Shown here piece after piece: positions 26,928 through 37,920 of a stretch of 64,000 nucleotides of DNA; position 1 is the first letter of the stretch; the number at the start of each line of letters is the position of its first letter. Location of the stretch: NCBI GenBank assembly GCA_003254905.1, contig QANU01102866.1:43787-107786 (forward strand). Direction: 5' to 3'. The position numbers and the translations under genes are program-made. The notes under the pieces were generated by a model. The model worked only from the letters and a program-made list of their open reading frames with translations, had not been told where the DNA came from and ran no database searches. The DNA comes from Nissolia schottii (taxonomy: Eukaryota; Streptophyta; Magnoliopsida; Fabales; Fabaceae).

Positions 26928-29551
26928 CCTACAACCATCACTTTCTCATTGAAACCATTTTCTTGGAGTAATGGTCATCTTTCATAGGCTATAGCCTTGT
27001 ATTTTTCGTAATAAAGAAACTATTTTAATAAAGGTCATTTTTCTCAAGCTATATAGCCTTCTATTTCTACTCTAAAATGATTTTCGGTAATATGCATTTT
27101 TCATAGCTTACAACCTTCCATTTCTCATCAAAAATGGTTTCTTCATTCATAGGTTATAGTCTTGTCTTTTTATTTAAAAAACTAAACCCTTTTTAATGCC
27201 ATTTTTCATAGGCTATGCCTTGAATTTTCGTTTAAAAATGATTTTCGGGGATATGCATTTTTCATAGCCTACAAACTTCACTTTCTCATTAAAATTGTTT
27301 TGTTGGAGTAATGGTTGTCTGTCAATGGCTATAGCTTTGTCTTTTTCATTATAAAGAAACTTTTTTAATAATGGTCATTTTTTAAAGGCTATATATAGTC
27401 TTCTATTTCTACTCAAAAATAGTTTTTGGTAATATGCATTTTCCATAGCCTACAACCTTCCCTTTCTCATCAAAACTGCTTTCTTGGAGTAATGATCATC
27501 TTTCAAAGGTTATCACCTTGTCTTTTCATTAAAAACAAACTTTTTTGTTAATGAGTATTTTTCATAAATTACAGCCTTATATTTCTGCTAAAAAAATTAT
27601 TTATAGAAATATGCATTTTTTATAACCTATAACCTTCTCTTTCTCATTGAAACTGTTTTCTTGGAGTAATGACTATCTTTCGCATATTATTGCCTTGTCT
27701 TTTTCATAATAAAGAAACATTTTTAATAAAGGTCATTTTTCTCAGGCTATCTAGCCTTCTATTTCTGTTTAAAAATGGATTTCGGTAATATGTATTTTCT
27801 ATAGCCTACAACCTTCTCTTTCTCATCAAACCTGCATTTTTGGAGTAATGATCATCTTTCATAGGCTATAATCTTATCTTTTTTGTTAAAAATTAAAAAA
27901 AAATTATTAATAAGCGTTTTTCATAGGCTATAGCTTTAAATTTTTGCTCAAAAACGATTATTAGGAATATGCATTTTTTATTGCTTACAATATTCACCTC
28001 ATCGAAATTATTTTCTTAAGAGTAATGGTCATCTTTTAAAGGCTCTAATCTATATTTTTTGTTATAAATACATTTTTAATAATGATCATTTTTTGTAGGG
28101 TATATATAACCTTGTATTTTTGCACAAAATTGGTTTTTGATAATATGCCGTTCCCATAGCCTTCAGCATTCCCTCTCTCATCAAAATTGCTTTCTTGAAG
28201 TAAAGATCATCTTTATGGGTTATAGCATGGTCTTTTTCATCAAAAACAAACTTTTTTTATTAATGAGCATTTTTCATAGCCATAGTTTTGTATTTATACT
28301 CAAAAATATGCATTTTCATAGCCTACATCCTTCTCTTTTTCATTGAAACTATTTTGTTTGAGTAATGATCATTTTTCATAGGTTATAACCTTATGTTTTT
28401 CGTAATAAATAAACTTTTTTTAATAATGGTCATTTTTCACGGGCTATAGTCTTCTATTTGTACTCAAAAATGGTTTTCTGTAATATGGATTTTTCATACC
28501 CTACCACCTTCCATTTCTCATAAAAACTGCTTTCTTGGAGTAATGGTCATCTTTCATTGGATATAGCCTTGTCTTTTTCATTAAAAATAAAATTTTTTAT
28601 TAATGGACATTTTTCATAGGTTATAGCCATGAATTTTTGCTCAAAAAAGATTTTTTGGAAATATACATTTTTCACAATCTACAACATTCACTTTCTCATC
28701 AAACTATTTTCTTAGATTAATGGTCATCTTTCAAAGGCTATAGCTTTATCTTTTTCGTTTTTAAGAAATTTTTTTAATAATGGTCATTTTTCATAGGCTA
28801 AATATATAATGTATTTCTACTTAAAATTGATTTTCAATAATATGTCGTTTGCATAGCCTACAACCTTCCATTTCTCATCAAAACTGCTTTCTTGGAGTAA
28901 TGATGATCTTTCATATGTTATAGCTTTAACTTTTTCTTTAAAAACACTTTTTTTGTTAATGAACATTTTTCATAAGCTTCAGCTCAAAAATCGTTTTCAA
29001 AAATATGCATTTTTCATAGTCTACAATCTTCTCTTTTTCGTCAAAATTGTTTTCTTGGAGTAATAGTCATCTTTCATAAATTATAGCCTTCTTTTTTTTG
29101 TTGAAAATAAATTTTTTCGTTAATAGAAATTTTTCGTAAACTATATAACATTGTATTTTCGCTCAAAATTTATTTTCGGTAATATTCATTTTTCATAGCC
29201 CATAACATATTTTTCATTAAAATTATTTTTTGAATTAATTGTCATCTTTCATATGCTAGCCTTATCTTTTTTGTTAAATTTTTTTATTAATGAGCATTTT
29301 TTCATTGACTATAGCCTTGTAATTTTTACTCAAAAATAATTTTTTGATAATATACATTTTTAATAGCATATTACCATTGATTTTTCAATAAAAATTATTT
29401 TTTGGGTTAATAATCATTTTTCATAGGTTATATAACCTTATTTTTTTCGTTAAAAATAAGTTTTTTTATTAACGAACATTTTTCTATAGGTTATACCTTT
29501 ATATTTTTACTTAAAAATAATTTTTGGTGGTATCCATTCTTCATATCCTAT
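26928..29551. repeat. Satellite array, subfamily 1 variant, fading rightwards
   Basis: Resumes in the monomer cut at 25,415 (cctacaacc...). Units carry gttttcttggagtaatggtcatcttt and tataaagaaac segments. Divergence and A/T runs increase after 29.0 kb, and the pattern ends near 29,551. No coding sequence is present. Confidence 0.85.
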
Positions 29552-30009
29552 GCACACGTTTTATACATTGTCTTCAAGGAATTGGAAAAAGAAAATGTCT
29601 CGTCACCAATGATATGTTACTACTAAACACCAATGACTGCAATGATTCGTGGTTAATAGTAAACTACATAATTTAGTTTCTTAGTTTATTATCTTATGCA
29701 AAAGGTGTTGAAACTTGAAATTCGAAGAACAATTAGCAAAGCATAGTTCCTTCATTCTCAAGGAGAGAAACTGAGACATGCAAGCTCTCGACTAATTCTA
29801 ATCATTTCTTAGCAAAATCTACTAATTACATTTAGATATATTGAATCAAGAATGAATTTAAAAAATCAAAAGCAACAACTAAAAATAAAACAATAAAAGG
29901 AAGAAGAATATAATTAAGGAGTGAGTGAGCCACACAGACAGAGAGTACACAAGTACAATAATAATCAAAATAGAAATGTTCTGAAATTTAAACAAGCAAA
30001 ATTGCCAGT
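29552..30009. other. Unassigned AT-rich intergenic spacer
   Basis: Between the satellite and the duplicated block. I see no gene, repeat or conserved motif. Confidence 0.6.
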
Positions 30010-30682
30010 CCTTTAGTTTTTACGTGGCAAATTATTTTTTTTATTCCTTTTACGTCCCAAATTATAATCATAGTCACGGTTGAGTTTTATAATTAGAGTT
30101 TGACTCTATCAACATCAGTTCTTTTATATACAAGCTTAAAACTCAAGACTAGTGATTTAGGAAAAGAAGCACCTACCACCTAATCCGCCATATATTGGTG
30201 GTACTCCTAGGCTGTATGCTTAAATATAAAATGCTATGCATATTTTTCAGGCAATTACAGCTGATTTTGGCATAGAATAGGACTACAGTAACAATTTCAT
30301 ATGAAACCAACTAAAACTTCTATCAAATTAGGTTGCATCTTTGTGCGAACGCAAAATTTTCAGACAGAAATTTTCCTCTCTACAGGTTATTACTGTGACA
30401 ATAGAAACTCACTAAAATCAACTAAATTTGAGGCCATGTAATGTACTAAGGCAACACTTGAGAAACAGAACTCTATCCCTATAACTTTCTTTACCATATG
30501 AAGGAGAAATTACAGCTACATGTACCAACCCTTCTGAGCTTGCACTCACTTTCAATGAAGCTGCAGCAAAGGGAAAACAAGAAAAAGTAGAACAGAAAAA
30601 ATATTAAAAAGAAAACAAAAACTAATTTCCCCCCTTTAACAATCAATCTCACAAATAAAATTACATCCGTCATCCCCCTGCA

Positions 30683-30688
30683 TTTATT
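30683..30688 (-). terminator. Candidate polyadenylation signal, gene A
   Basis: AATAAA on the minus strand about 145 nt downstream of the stop codon, in sequence conserved in copy B. Assigned by position only. Confidence 0.4.
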
Positions 30689-30833
30689 GAGTGTTCATGT
30701 TCTTCTTCTCTAACTAGAGGATTCCAATGGAGTGACCTACTCTTCAAGACTCATTTTTAGGTAACATAAGCATCAATTGGTAGGCTGTATCTATCTATGA
30801 ACAGATTAGAAGAGGCAAAAGCATAAGTTAGAG

Positions 30834-33785
30834 CTACTTCCATGGAGGTTGAGGATTTTTGTAGCTAAAGGGATAGGGCTCCCAGCCACTTTCTGGTTCC
30901 TTTCTTTTCCCACCAACCCCAGAACTTGAGGGTTGTGGTATGGTCCTTACATGCTCCTCCATAGCCCGGGCTGGAGAAGGAAAGAAAAATTGCCTTGCAG
31001 CCAATGTGTCTCTGTGGCCACCATCAATCATGAAGCTGCCAGAGTTTAGATCAAAGTTGGACCGTGAAGGTCCAACCCCAACCCCGTTTAAACCAAGTTG
31101 AGAACCAGCCATGCTCATGATAAATGGAGGCTGAGGGTAAGATCCCCCAACCTGAGGCACAACTGCAGCTCCTCTTGAGTCCACCATGTATGGAATTGTG
31201 CCACTGGGTCCATACATGGTTGACGAAAATGATAAAGGGGGCCCTGATGTCAGTCCATTATACCCAAAAACAGATGAATTGTTGTAGGGTACTGAGGGGG
31301 TCATCCCTAAAATGCCACCTGCTCCTGACATTGTAAGATCAATCACAGGCTCAATAGCCTTTCCATTTGGCAAAGGAAAAGTTTGAGGAACAAATTCCCT
31401 ACTACCAACTTCCACCTTGGCACCCAAAATAGAGATCACAGGAGCATCTGCTTTAGAACATCGGTATGAATCCATAATAATAGACTTACTAGGCCCTTGT
31501 TCCACCAAATCAGTCTGAAAAAATGGTCGGTCATTCAAATCAATGTTTCGAACTGGAGGTTGCATTGATGACGACGACGACGCAGGCGATGGGCTCCAAT
31601 AGCCATTTCTTCCAGAAAACAGTTGTGCCTCCATCCTATGATCTGAAGGTTGGGCATTGCCATCATCACCAATACTGTTTAAATCTAATTCGATCCTGCT
31701 TGATCGTTTAGGACTAAGTTCTATTGAAGATTGCCCAGAAGGATGGCCTGAGAATTCACCAATTTGTTTGACCAATTCCTCATCACTCTCAGCCACATTC
31801 AGATCAATATCCAGGAAATCCTGCCTCTGCCTCAAAATATCAGAGTTCCCACCAACAGAAACATTCTTCTCACTAACAACATTTTTACGAGGTGATGCAG
31901 GACGAAAGGCACTGGTGGCAGCTGATCCCTTCCAGCCAAGTGTCCCCTCAAACTGCAACGGGGCTGTCGGCAACAAAGAAATCTGTGCAGGCTTTGAAGC
32001 AGAGACAACAGGTATTGGTGTAGCAGACATAGCATTTACAGAAACATCTACATCATCAGAGCCAACTTCATTCAGATCGAAAGTACATAGGCTTTTCTCT
32101 GAATTAGCTCCTGGGCTGCCTGGTTGCCTGATTCCGTCTTCTGAAAGTTTTTCTGAAGATGAGCTGCGGAGTTCTCTCTCAACTTCTTGTGCAACTTGTC
32201 GAGCAACTTCTAAAGCTTCAACAATGCCATACTCAAGTTCAATGTCAGAACTCTTGTCAATAATGTTAGGGCTTCTGGGCCTTCTTCTTTTAAAAATATC
32301 AGAACCATTTGAGGCCTCAATTCCTTGATTAGAAACTTGGTCCATTTCATTAGCAACTTCAAAAGCATCAACAACGCCATATTCAAGTTCAATTTTAGAA
32401 CTCTTGTCAATAGTATTAGGGCTTCCCGGAAATTTTCCCATTTTAAAAGAATCAGAATCATTTGGGGCATCATTGCCTTGATTAGAAACTTGGCCCTTGC
32501 CCTCCTTTACTTCTCTGACATATTCTGTTCTGAGAAAAGGCCTCTCTAACATCTCAGACTTTACCAAGTTTCTGCCACTGACCAATGAGTCGTGCAACCC
32601 ATTAGAACAACAGTCATCATCACTTTCTGAAGCTTTGGAAGGTTGGGGGTTGCTAGAATTTATAGCTTTGACATCATCCATTCTATCAGATGCAGGTGTT
32701 CTCATGTCACAAGAAACAGTTATTTTATGACAAACACCATTCTCATTGTTTTCAACATTAAGCACTGAAATAGGTTCTTTCACAGATTCAAGCGTTTTTG
32801 TTTCATTAGCACCAGTTAAAACAGAACCAGGCTCTGGCTCTGTGGATGACAAAGAAATATCTGGTGTTCCAAGATTTTCTCGACGGCCATGATCATTTTG
32901 CTCTTGCTTCTCCTCTTTGGGTAAGTCATTTAAATGTAAAACATCTGGTTCTCCTTTGAGACTACCTGATTTTGGAACAGGAGAAGTAGAGGTCTCAGCT
33001 GACATGGCCACACCTTTGCTTATGGGAGCAACTTCTTGAACAGAAGTCAAAACACTAGAAAGATGGTTTGATGTCTCTTTGATATCTTCACAATCCTTAC
33101 TTACAGAGGGCTGGAGTGCATTATCAGAACTCTGGATCTGTTCACTAGCAACCTTCTCTGGTAGCAGGCTATCGAAGTTTCCCAATTGAGATTTCTCACC
33201 TACAATTTCTGACGCATGACCATCATTATTGCCAGCTTCATTCACAGCAGATGGTTGGCCTTCCTCCCTGACAAACTCATCACTCGAATTGTTAACTCTA
33301 TTAATATCCATATCATGAGGTTCGGCATCACCATTTTCACCTCCTTCCCAGCTGTCAATTAATAGTCTTGCTTGATCCTTAACCCTAGTGCTATGATGGC
33401 TTAGAAGTTTACTTACAGTTACCTGGATTCCTGTTGAAATTGACTTCTTGCAGTCTAGACGCAGCTTCTCAACTGCTCGTAACATTGCAGTAATTGACTC
33501 TTCAATGAAGGCATCATTTGCATCAGCAACAAAATTTTGAGCATCATTTAACCATCTATTGATGAACCAAAGTCCATCTAATTGAATAAAAAGATCAAGA
33601 CAATCTTTATTCTCTGTAGCAGCAATGGTGCCTGCTACAGAAGCCCACTGCCTCGTTGCATCACCGGCATTCTTAACAACACAATCTTGCTCCTTCCGCA
33701 TCACAGAGACCAACTCCTGCACTCGAGCAGGGGCTGTGAGCCCATCTTTCATCTCAGTCAAGGTAAAGAAGTCTTCGAGAGTCAT
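30834..33785 (-). CDS. TFIIS N-terminal (LW) domain protein with DLN motifs, copy A, 983 aa
   Basis: Single open frame, ATG at 33,785 and TAG at 30,834-30,836. The N-terminal ~150 residues form the helical TFIIS N-terminal domain found in elongation-factor-associated nuclear proteins, with ATRQWASVAGTIAATENKDC, LDGLWFINRWL and RLLIDSWEGG. The remainder is long, acidic, serine-rich and probably disordered. It carries a ~56-residue internal repeat (units starting QVSNQG and ending ELEYG.V.A.EVA) and five DLN motifs (TFDLNEV, DIDLNVA, ELDLNSI, NIDLNDRP, NFDLNSG). One fits the EAR repressor form DLNxxP. Conserved C-terminus: KRKEPESGWEPYPFSYKNPQ. It is 63 residues shorter than copy B after PGSP, by an in-frame deletion. 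Family knowledge suggests a nuclear transcription or RNA-processing cofactor; the specific role is unknown. The reading frame is intact and looks functional. Confidence 0.93.
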   Translation of the reverse strand: MTLEDFFTLTEMKDGLTAPARVQELVSVMRKEQDCVVKNAGDATRQWASVAGTIAATENKDCLDLFIQLDGLWFINRWLNDAQNFVADANDAFIEESITAMLRAVEKLRLDCKKSISTGIQVTVSKLLSHHSTRVKDQARLLIDSWEGGENGDAEPHDMDINRVNNSSDEFVREEGQPSAVNEAGNNDGHASEIVGEKSQLGNFDSLLPEKVASEQIQSSDNALQPSVSKDCEDIKETSNHLSSVLTSVQEVAPISKGVAMSAETSTSPVPKSGSLKGEPDVLHLNDLPKEEKQEQNDHGRRENLGTPDISLSSTEPEPGSVLTGANETKTLESVKEPISVLNVENNENGVCHKITVSCDMRTPASDRMDDVKAINSSNPQPSKASESDDDCCSNGLHDSLVSGRNLVKSEMLERPFLRTEYVREVKEGKGQVSNQGNDAPNDSDSFKMGKFPGSPNTIDKSSKIELEYGVVDAFEVANEMDQVSNQGIEASNGSDIFKRRRPRSPNIIDKSSDIELEYGIVEALEVARQVAQEVERELRSSSSEKLSEDGIRQPGSPGANSEKSLCTFDLNEVGSDDVDVSVNAMSATPIPVVSASKPAQISLLPTAPLQFEGTLGWKGSAATSAFRPASPRKNVVSEKNVSVGGNSDILRQRQDFLDIDLNVAESDEELVKQIGEFSGHPSGQSSIELSPKRSSRIELDLNSIGDDGNAQPSDHRMEAQLFSGRNGYWSPSPASSSSSMQPPVRNIDLNDRPFFQTDLVEQGPSKSIIMDSYRCSKADAPVISILGAKVEVGSREFVPQTFPLPNGKAIEPVIDLTMSGAGGILGMTPSVPYNNSSVFGYNGLTSGPPLSFSSTMYGPSGTIPYMVDSRGAAVVPQVGGSYPQPPFIMSMAGSQLGLNGVGVGPSRSNFDLNSGSFMIDGGHRDTLAARQFFFPSPARAMEEHVRTIPQPSSSGVGGKRKEPESGWEPYPFSYKNPQPPWK

Positions 33786-33791
33786 ACTGCT

Positions 33792-33854
33792 TCACATAAC
33801 CTTCCTCAAAGTATCAAGGATGTCCTTTTGGCATGCCAGAACTTTTTCTTCCAT
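33792..33854 (-). promoter_or_regulatory. Upstream ORF, 20 codons, gene A
   Basis: ATG at 33,854 and TGA at 33,792-33,794, six bases before the main ATG. Peptide: MEEKVLACQKDILDTLRKVM. Copy B has the same uORF with one substitution (T to A) at 46,830-46,892. The closing ATGTGA also forms an overlapping start-stop. Close spacing suggests translational control of the main frame. No experimental support is visible here, and the two copies are too young for their similarity alone to prove selection. Confidence 0.6.
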
Positions 33855-33899
33855 TAAGAACTTTATAGGACTCCAGAAAAAAAAAAAAGAAAAGAAATC

Positions 33900-36197
33900 T
33901 CCACAAACACACTGCAAAAAATTAATGACAAAGTAAATACACATTTCGCAAACAATAATCTCCATAGCCGAAGACATAAGAGTCATTCAAGGAACTTCAC
34001 ACAGATTTCTGAAAAAAAATCAGAACATGTGAAAATCAAGTTCCAAGTTTACAGCAACAATAAGGTAAAATACTATTGAAAAATAAGTAACCTAAATTTT
34101 TCAGTCTGAAAGCATAATTTTGCAACTCACCCATGATAGATAGCATGCCTAACAGTTTTAGACCACCACAAATAAGTAAAAACATAGTTTAGTAGAACAA
34201 AGGATAAATCACAACCGATGCATTTATATAAGGCCCTCAACCAAAGTCTGATATAGAATATTGTAGGATATAACTATATAAGAAATAAACGTGAACATTG
34301 AAAATGCACAGTAAGGGCCACAAAAGGAGACAAGAAGAGAAAATTCCAGAGTCTAGGTTTAACGCATTATTCCCTCCCAGCAACATGTATAAAACACCAC
34401 ATAAATCACATCCCTTCAAATTGACTCATATGGCTACAATATAAATGTCTTTCTTTAACAGGCAACAGTAGAACTTCAAAAAAAAAATGTCAACTACAGA
34501 AGCAGATCTGCAAAGGAAAAATAAAATCATTCGTTGATATCAACTACTCTAACCCAGTATTTAAATATAGCCACCTATAGCAAGTCTTGTTGCAAATGGT
34601 ACTAATATTTTTCAATATAAGGTCAACTCAAGCATACTTATTGCTTCCAACTTAATAACTAAGATCAACTTCAAGACTTGTAATTTAAATACATCATTTG
34701 ATACAAATTAAGCTATGGTCAAACATCACATTATAGAGCAATCACCCAATTAGGGAGATTTAATTTCAATTTTAGTCCTAAAATGTCTTCTGAAGACTTT
34801 CCTAGGTATGTAAAAATGTTCAAGAACACTAAGTATGGTACACTTTAAGAGTGATCCGAATAAATTACCATCAGCAAGAAGCTCTACCATTATAAATGCA
34901 AAGTAAAGCTCCCATTTGAATGAGATATTGTTTGTGAATTCCTCAAATTTTCAACCTTGTTCTATTTTAACTTTTCAATTGTTTTTTGAACGGCTAATGG
35001 TTAAGTGCCTTCTCAAATTTTTCTCTTTTTGAACTCATCTCCCTTTTGTATTTGGATCATCACCCAAAATTTAACAATTTATACTTGTGAGTAAGTATGC
35101 ATATTGTATATGAGTTAGGCAAGGCTTTACAAAGTGTAACAAACCTAGTCCAGTACTTAACCTTTTGATATATTTCCTTCTTAATGACACTTGATTAATG
35201 ATTATTTGACAAATAAGTGCAGTATCTTCCGCTTCATATTTCAAACCAATTTTGAATTCTCAAGGCAACCAAATAATTGAACAAAGTTAACAAAAGGAAA
35301 GATATTGAAAACCTCAAAATGCAGCATATTTGAATTTAAGAATACATGTAATATGTATATTTTGCTCACTCAAAATATTCTCACAGTAATTTTAAGAAAC
35401 TCAATCGAAATGGTTATGGTTTCCAAAACACAATATGTGTTACGCCACATAACTACACATTTAAGAACAATTTTCTGAATAAGTTCAGGAGGAGAAATTC
35501 AGAGAAAAACAATTTCGACAGATTGAGCAAATCTATGAGCTATCACTTACAAATCTACCTACATTAAACAATGTGGCATAAATCACATCCCATCTTGATG
35601 GGTGACAAAATAACTAAATCTAAATCCATCAAGAAAATAAGATTACCAATCAATTCAAGGCGAGGTACAAAGTCACCTTTTTTGTTGAGACGAAAAAAAA
35701 GATACTTGCAACTTTCCAATCACGATCACTGAATAAATACTACTTCATGAAAGCAACGGCCAATTTACAACCAAAATCGTAATTCCACACAGAAAATACA
35801 GCTAAACAAAATATTATGATTAATAACAAATCCAATCTGAAACCACTAGCCACATAACCGTACTCCCAAAAAAAGCATGAATGATAGAATAACATTAGCG
35901 TAACCAAAAACTACCAAACCCTAAGATTGGACGCTTGATAGAAGACATGAAAAAAAAACCCTAGAGACAACAAAAAGTTTTATAGGCGTATCAAAATGCA
36001 AAGAGGAATGAACTCAAAACGCAACTAACCACAACGAAAAACTCCGAGAAATGCTAATTAAAACGCAAATCCCCAAAAAAAAGGGGAATTAAGAATAAGT
36101 GCGAGGGGGAAAAACGAAGGAACAGTGAAATTAAGCGATAAACGAAATCGAAGTCGAAGAATAAACATCATAGAATTGCGAGAGATAGAGAATTTAC
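33900..36197 (-). other. 5'-UTR intron of gene A
   Basis: Donor AAG|GTAAATTC at 36,198/36,197. The acceptor is one of two candidates shared with copy B: GCAG before tgtgtttg near 33,911, or CTGGAG after a long T tract near 33,880. AT-rich, with no coding frames. It contains the empty sites of two MITEs present in copy B (near 34,922-34,930 and 35,597-35,604). Confidence 0.65.
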
Positions 36198-36400
36198 CTT
36201 GGTCAATTGAATCGAAACCCTAGCTCAGGTTTCAGCTCGCAGAAAAAAAAAGGAGAAGAAGCTCCAACCTCAAAGATTCTGGAGAACTCTAGAATGTTCT
36301 GAGCGCAGAGTTTCAAAATTGCAAGGTTTTTTGTGAAGGGAAGTGTTTGTGTGTTTCGTGTGAGAATGAGCGAATGAATGTTGAAAACAGAGAGAAAGAG
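36198..36400 (-). other. 5'-UTR exon and promoter-proximal region of gene A
   Basis: Minus-strand text contains a CT-rich leader (tctctgttttcaacattcat) and aaccctagctcaggtttcag just before the donor, conserved in copy B up to 49,591. The upstream limit is an estimate; no clear TATA box was assigned. Confidence 0.45.
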
Positions 36401-36590
36401 GAAGCAACGTTTTACTTCTTCGTTCGAATATTGCTTTTTTTTAATTGTTATTAATTTAATTTTTTTGGGTGTAACTTTGGAGGGTTTGTTTGGGGGCATT
36501 AACACGTGAGACGCCAGAAGTTGTTTTTGGGAGTTAAATGGGACCCGCCGAGACAGGCGTGGACGACTTGTGATTGCGTTTCAATAATTT

Positions 36591-37762
36591 GGAATTTTTA
36601 TCTCTGCCACCCCTGTTGGAAGAAATTACTAAAATATCATCGTTTTCAAACATTTTACCGCAATACCACGGTTTGCGCTGACGTGGACTGGGCGGCTCGC
36701 GTAGCACGCCACGCAGGATTCGCCAACGCGNNNNNNNNNNNNNNNNNNNNNNNNNNNNNNNNNNNNNNNNNNNNNNNNNNNNNNNNNNNNNNNNNNNNNN
36801 NNNNNNNNNNNNNNNNNNNNNNNNNNNNNNNNNNNNNNNNNNCCATTAGTTGGAATGACCTTAACGGTAAAATTCTTCTGCTTATGTGTTGGATTAAGTA
36901 ACATATGGAATAAATTCTGTTGAGTCTTTGAATTCATCCCCTAATTAGTACAAGAGTTAAAGAAAAAAACTGTAGATAAGGAAAAATAGTAACAACTATA
37001 AAATTAGTATAAAACAATTTTTTTTCTTCTAATTCTAAAATAAAAAATAAAGAGAGTATCTACATAAATGACAAGAAGAATAAATTTGTCCATTAACCAA
37101 TTACAAATCATTGTCAAAAAAATTGGTTGACATTGTTTGAGAAGTAGAACAAAGCCATGGCATCCTTCAAACCTTTTAAGTGTTATGTCATTTGTTGAAA
37201 AATATGTATTGCAAAAGCTCTAGTTCCACATTGGTTAGATCACAAACCTTTTAGGTGTTTATATACCTTTAGTAGTTGTTGTATTAGTAAAAATAGTTGA
37301 GAAAGGAGTTGGGTTTCGCACGCATGAGTCCAAGTTGTGTGGGCTCTTCGAAGTGTAAATCGATGAATTCCCCCCACGCACGATAAAGAGTGTCCCGCCC
37401 TTTTTTGCAAAATTATTTTTTCAATTTTTGCAGCTTACCTCCGGAGCCATGTTTTTTGCTGGTGAGGTGAGGAGTGGCGTGGGCTGGGGAGGGAGAGGTG
37501 AGCAAAAAGGCTACGCCACGCAGGATTCGCCAACGCGGTTGGCGAATTCGTGTTGAATTCGCCAACACGGTTGGCGAATTTAGTGCAAATCAGTGTTTTC
37601 GATTGCACTAAATTCGCCAACCGCGTTGGCGAATCCTGCGTGGCGTGCCACTCGAGCCGCCCAGTCCACGTCAGCGCAAACCGTGGTATTACGGTAAAAT
37701 GTTTGAAAACGATGGTATTTTAGTAATTTCTTTCAACAGGGGTGGCAAAAGAGATAAAAATC
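36591..37762. mobile_element. MULE-like foldback element in copy A, 9-bp TSD
   Basis: TSD CAATAATTT at 36,582-36,590 and 37,763-37,771; copy B has it once (49,969-49,977). Inverted ends read ggaatttttatctc / gagataaaaatc and continue for about 140 bp on each side (ccacccctgttg, accacggtttgcgctgacgt). The right part has a hairpin at about 37,512-37,648 built from attcgccaac/gttggcgaat. The block acgccacgcaggattcgcc occurs in direct orientation at both 36,708 and 37,511, so a second insertion or local duplication probably lies between. Contains 112 Ns. No transposase. Confidence 0.8.
36731..36842. other. Assembly gap (112 N)
   Basis: Run of N at the point where the left arm of the foldback reaches its palindromic core, suggesting a hairpin-related assembly break. 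Confidence 0.99.
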
Positions 37763-37789
37763 CAATAATTTGCTTCTCCATTCTTATTT

Positions 37790-37905
37790 TGTTTACAGGA
37801 AATTACGTTACAGTGGTGGTGACGAGATTTCCATTCTTTTGTATCGTACATGTTATTTAAACTTTTCATCACTAAATTAATCTTAGTGATTTAACTTCTC
37901 CATTC
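37790..37905. other. Small insertion in copy A flanked by a 15-bp direct repeat
   Basis: cttctccattcttat occurs at about 37,773 and again at about 37,893. Copy B has only one related gcttcattcttat before gaatcatata. The roughly 115-bp insert has no recognisable ends. Confidence 0.45.
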
Positions 37906-37920
37906 TTATGAATCATATAA

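Noticed and set aside
31657-32328. Plus-strand ORF of 223 codons
   Set aside because: It is antisense to the TFIIS-domain gene A. A matching antisense frame exists in copy B (44,488-44,973), as expected from codon bias, and it resembles no known protein.
36506-36937. ORFs spanning the second N run
   Set aside because: Open only because of Ns; they cover a foldback transposon arm.
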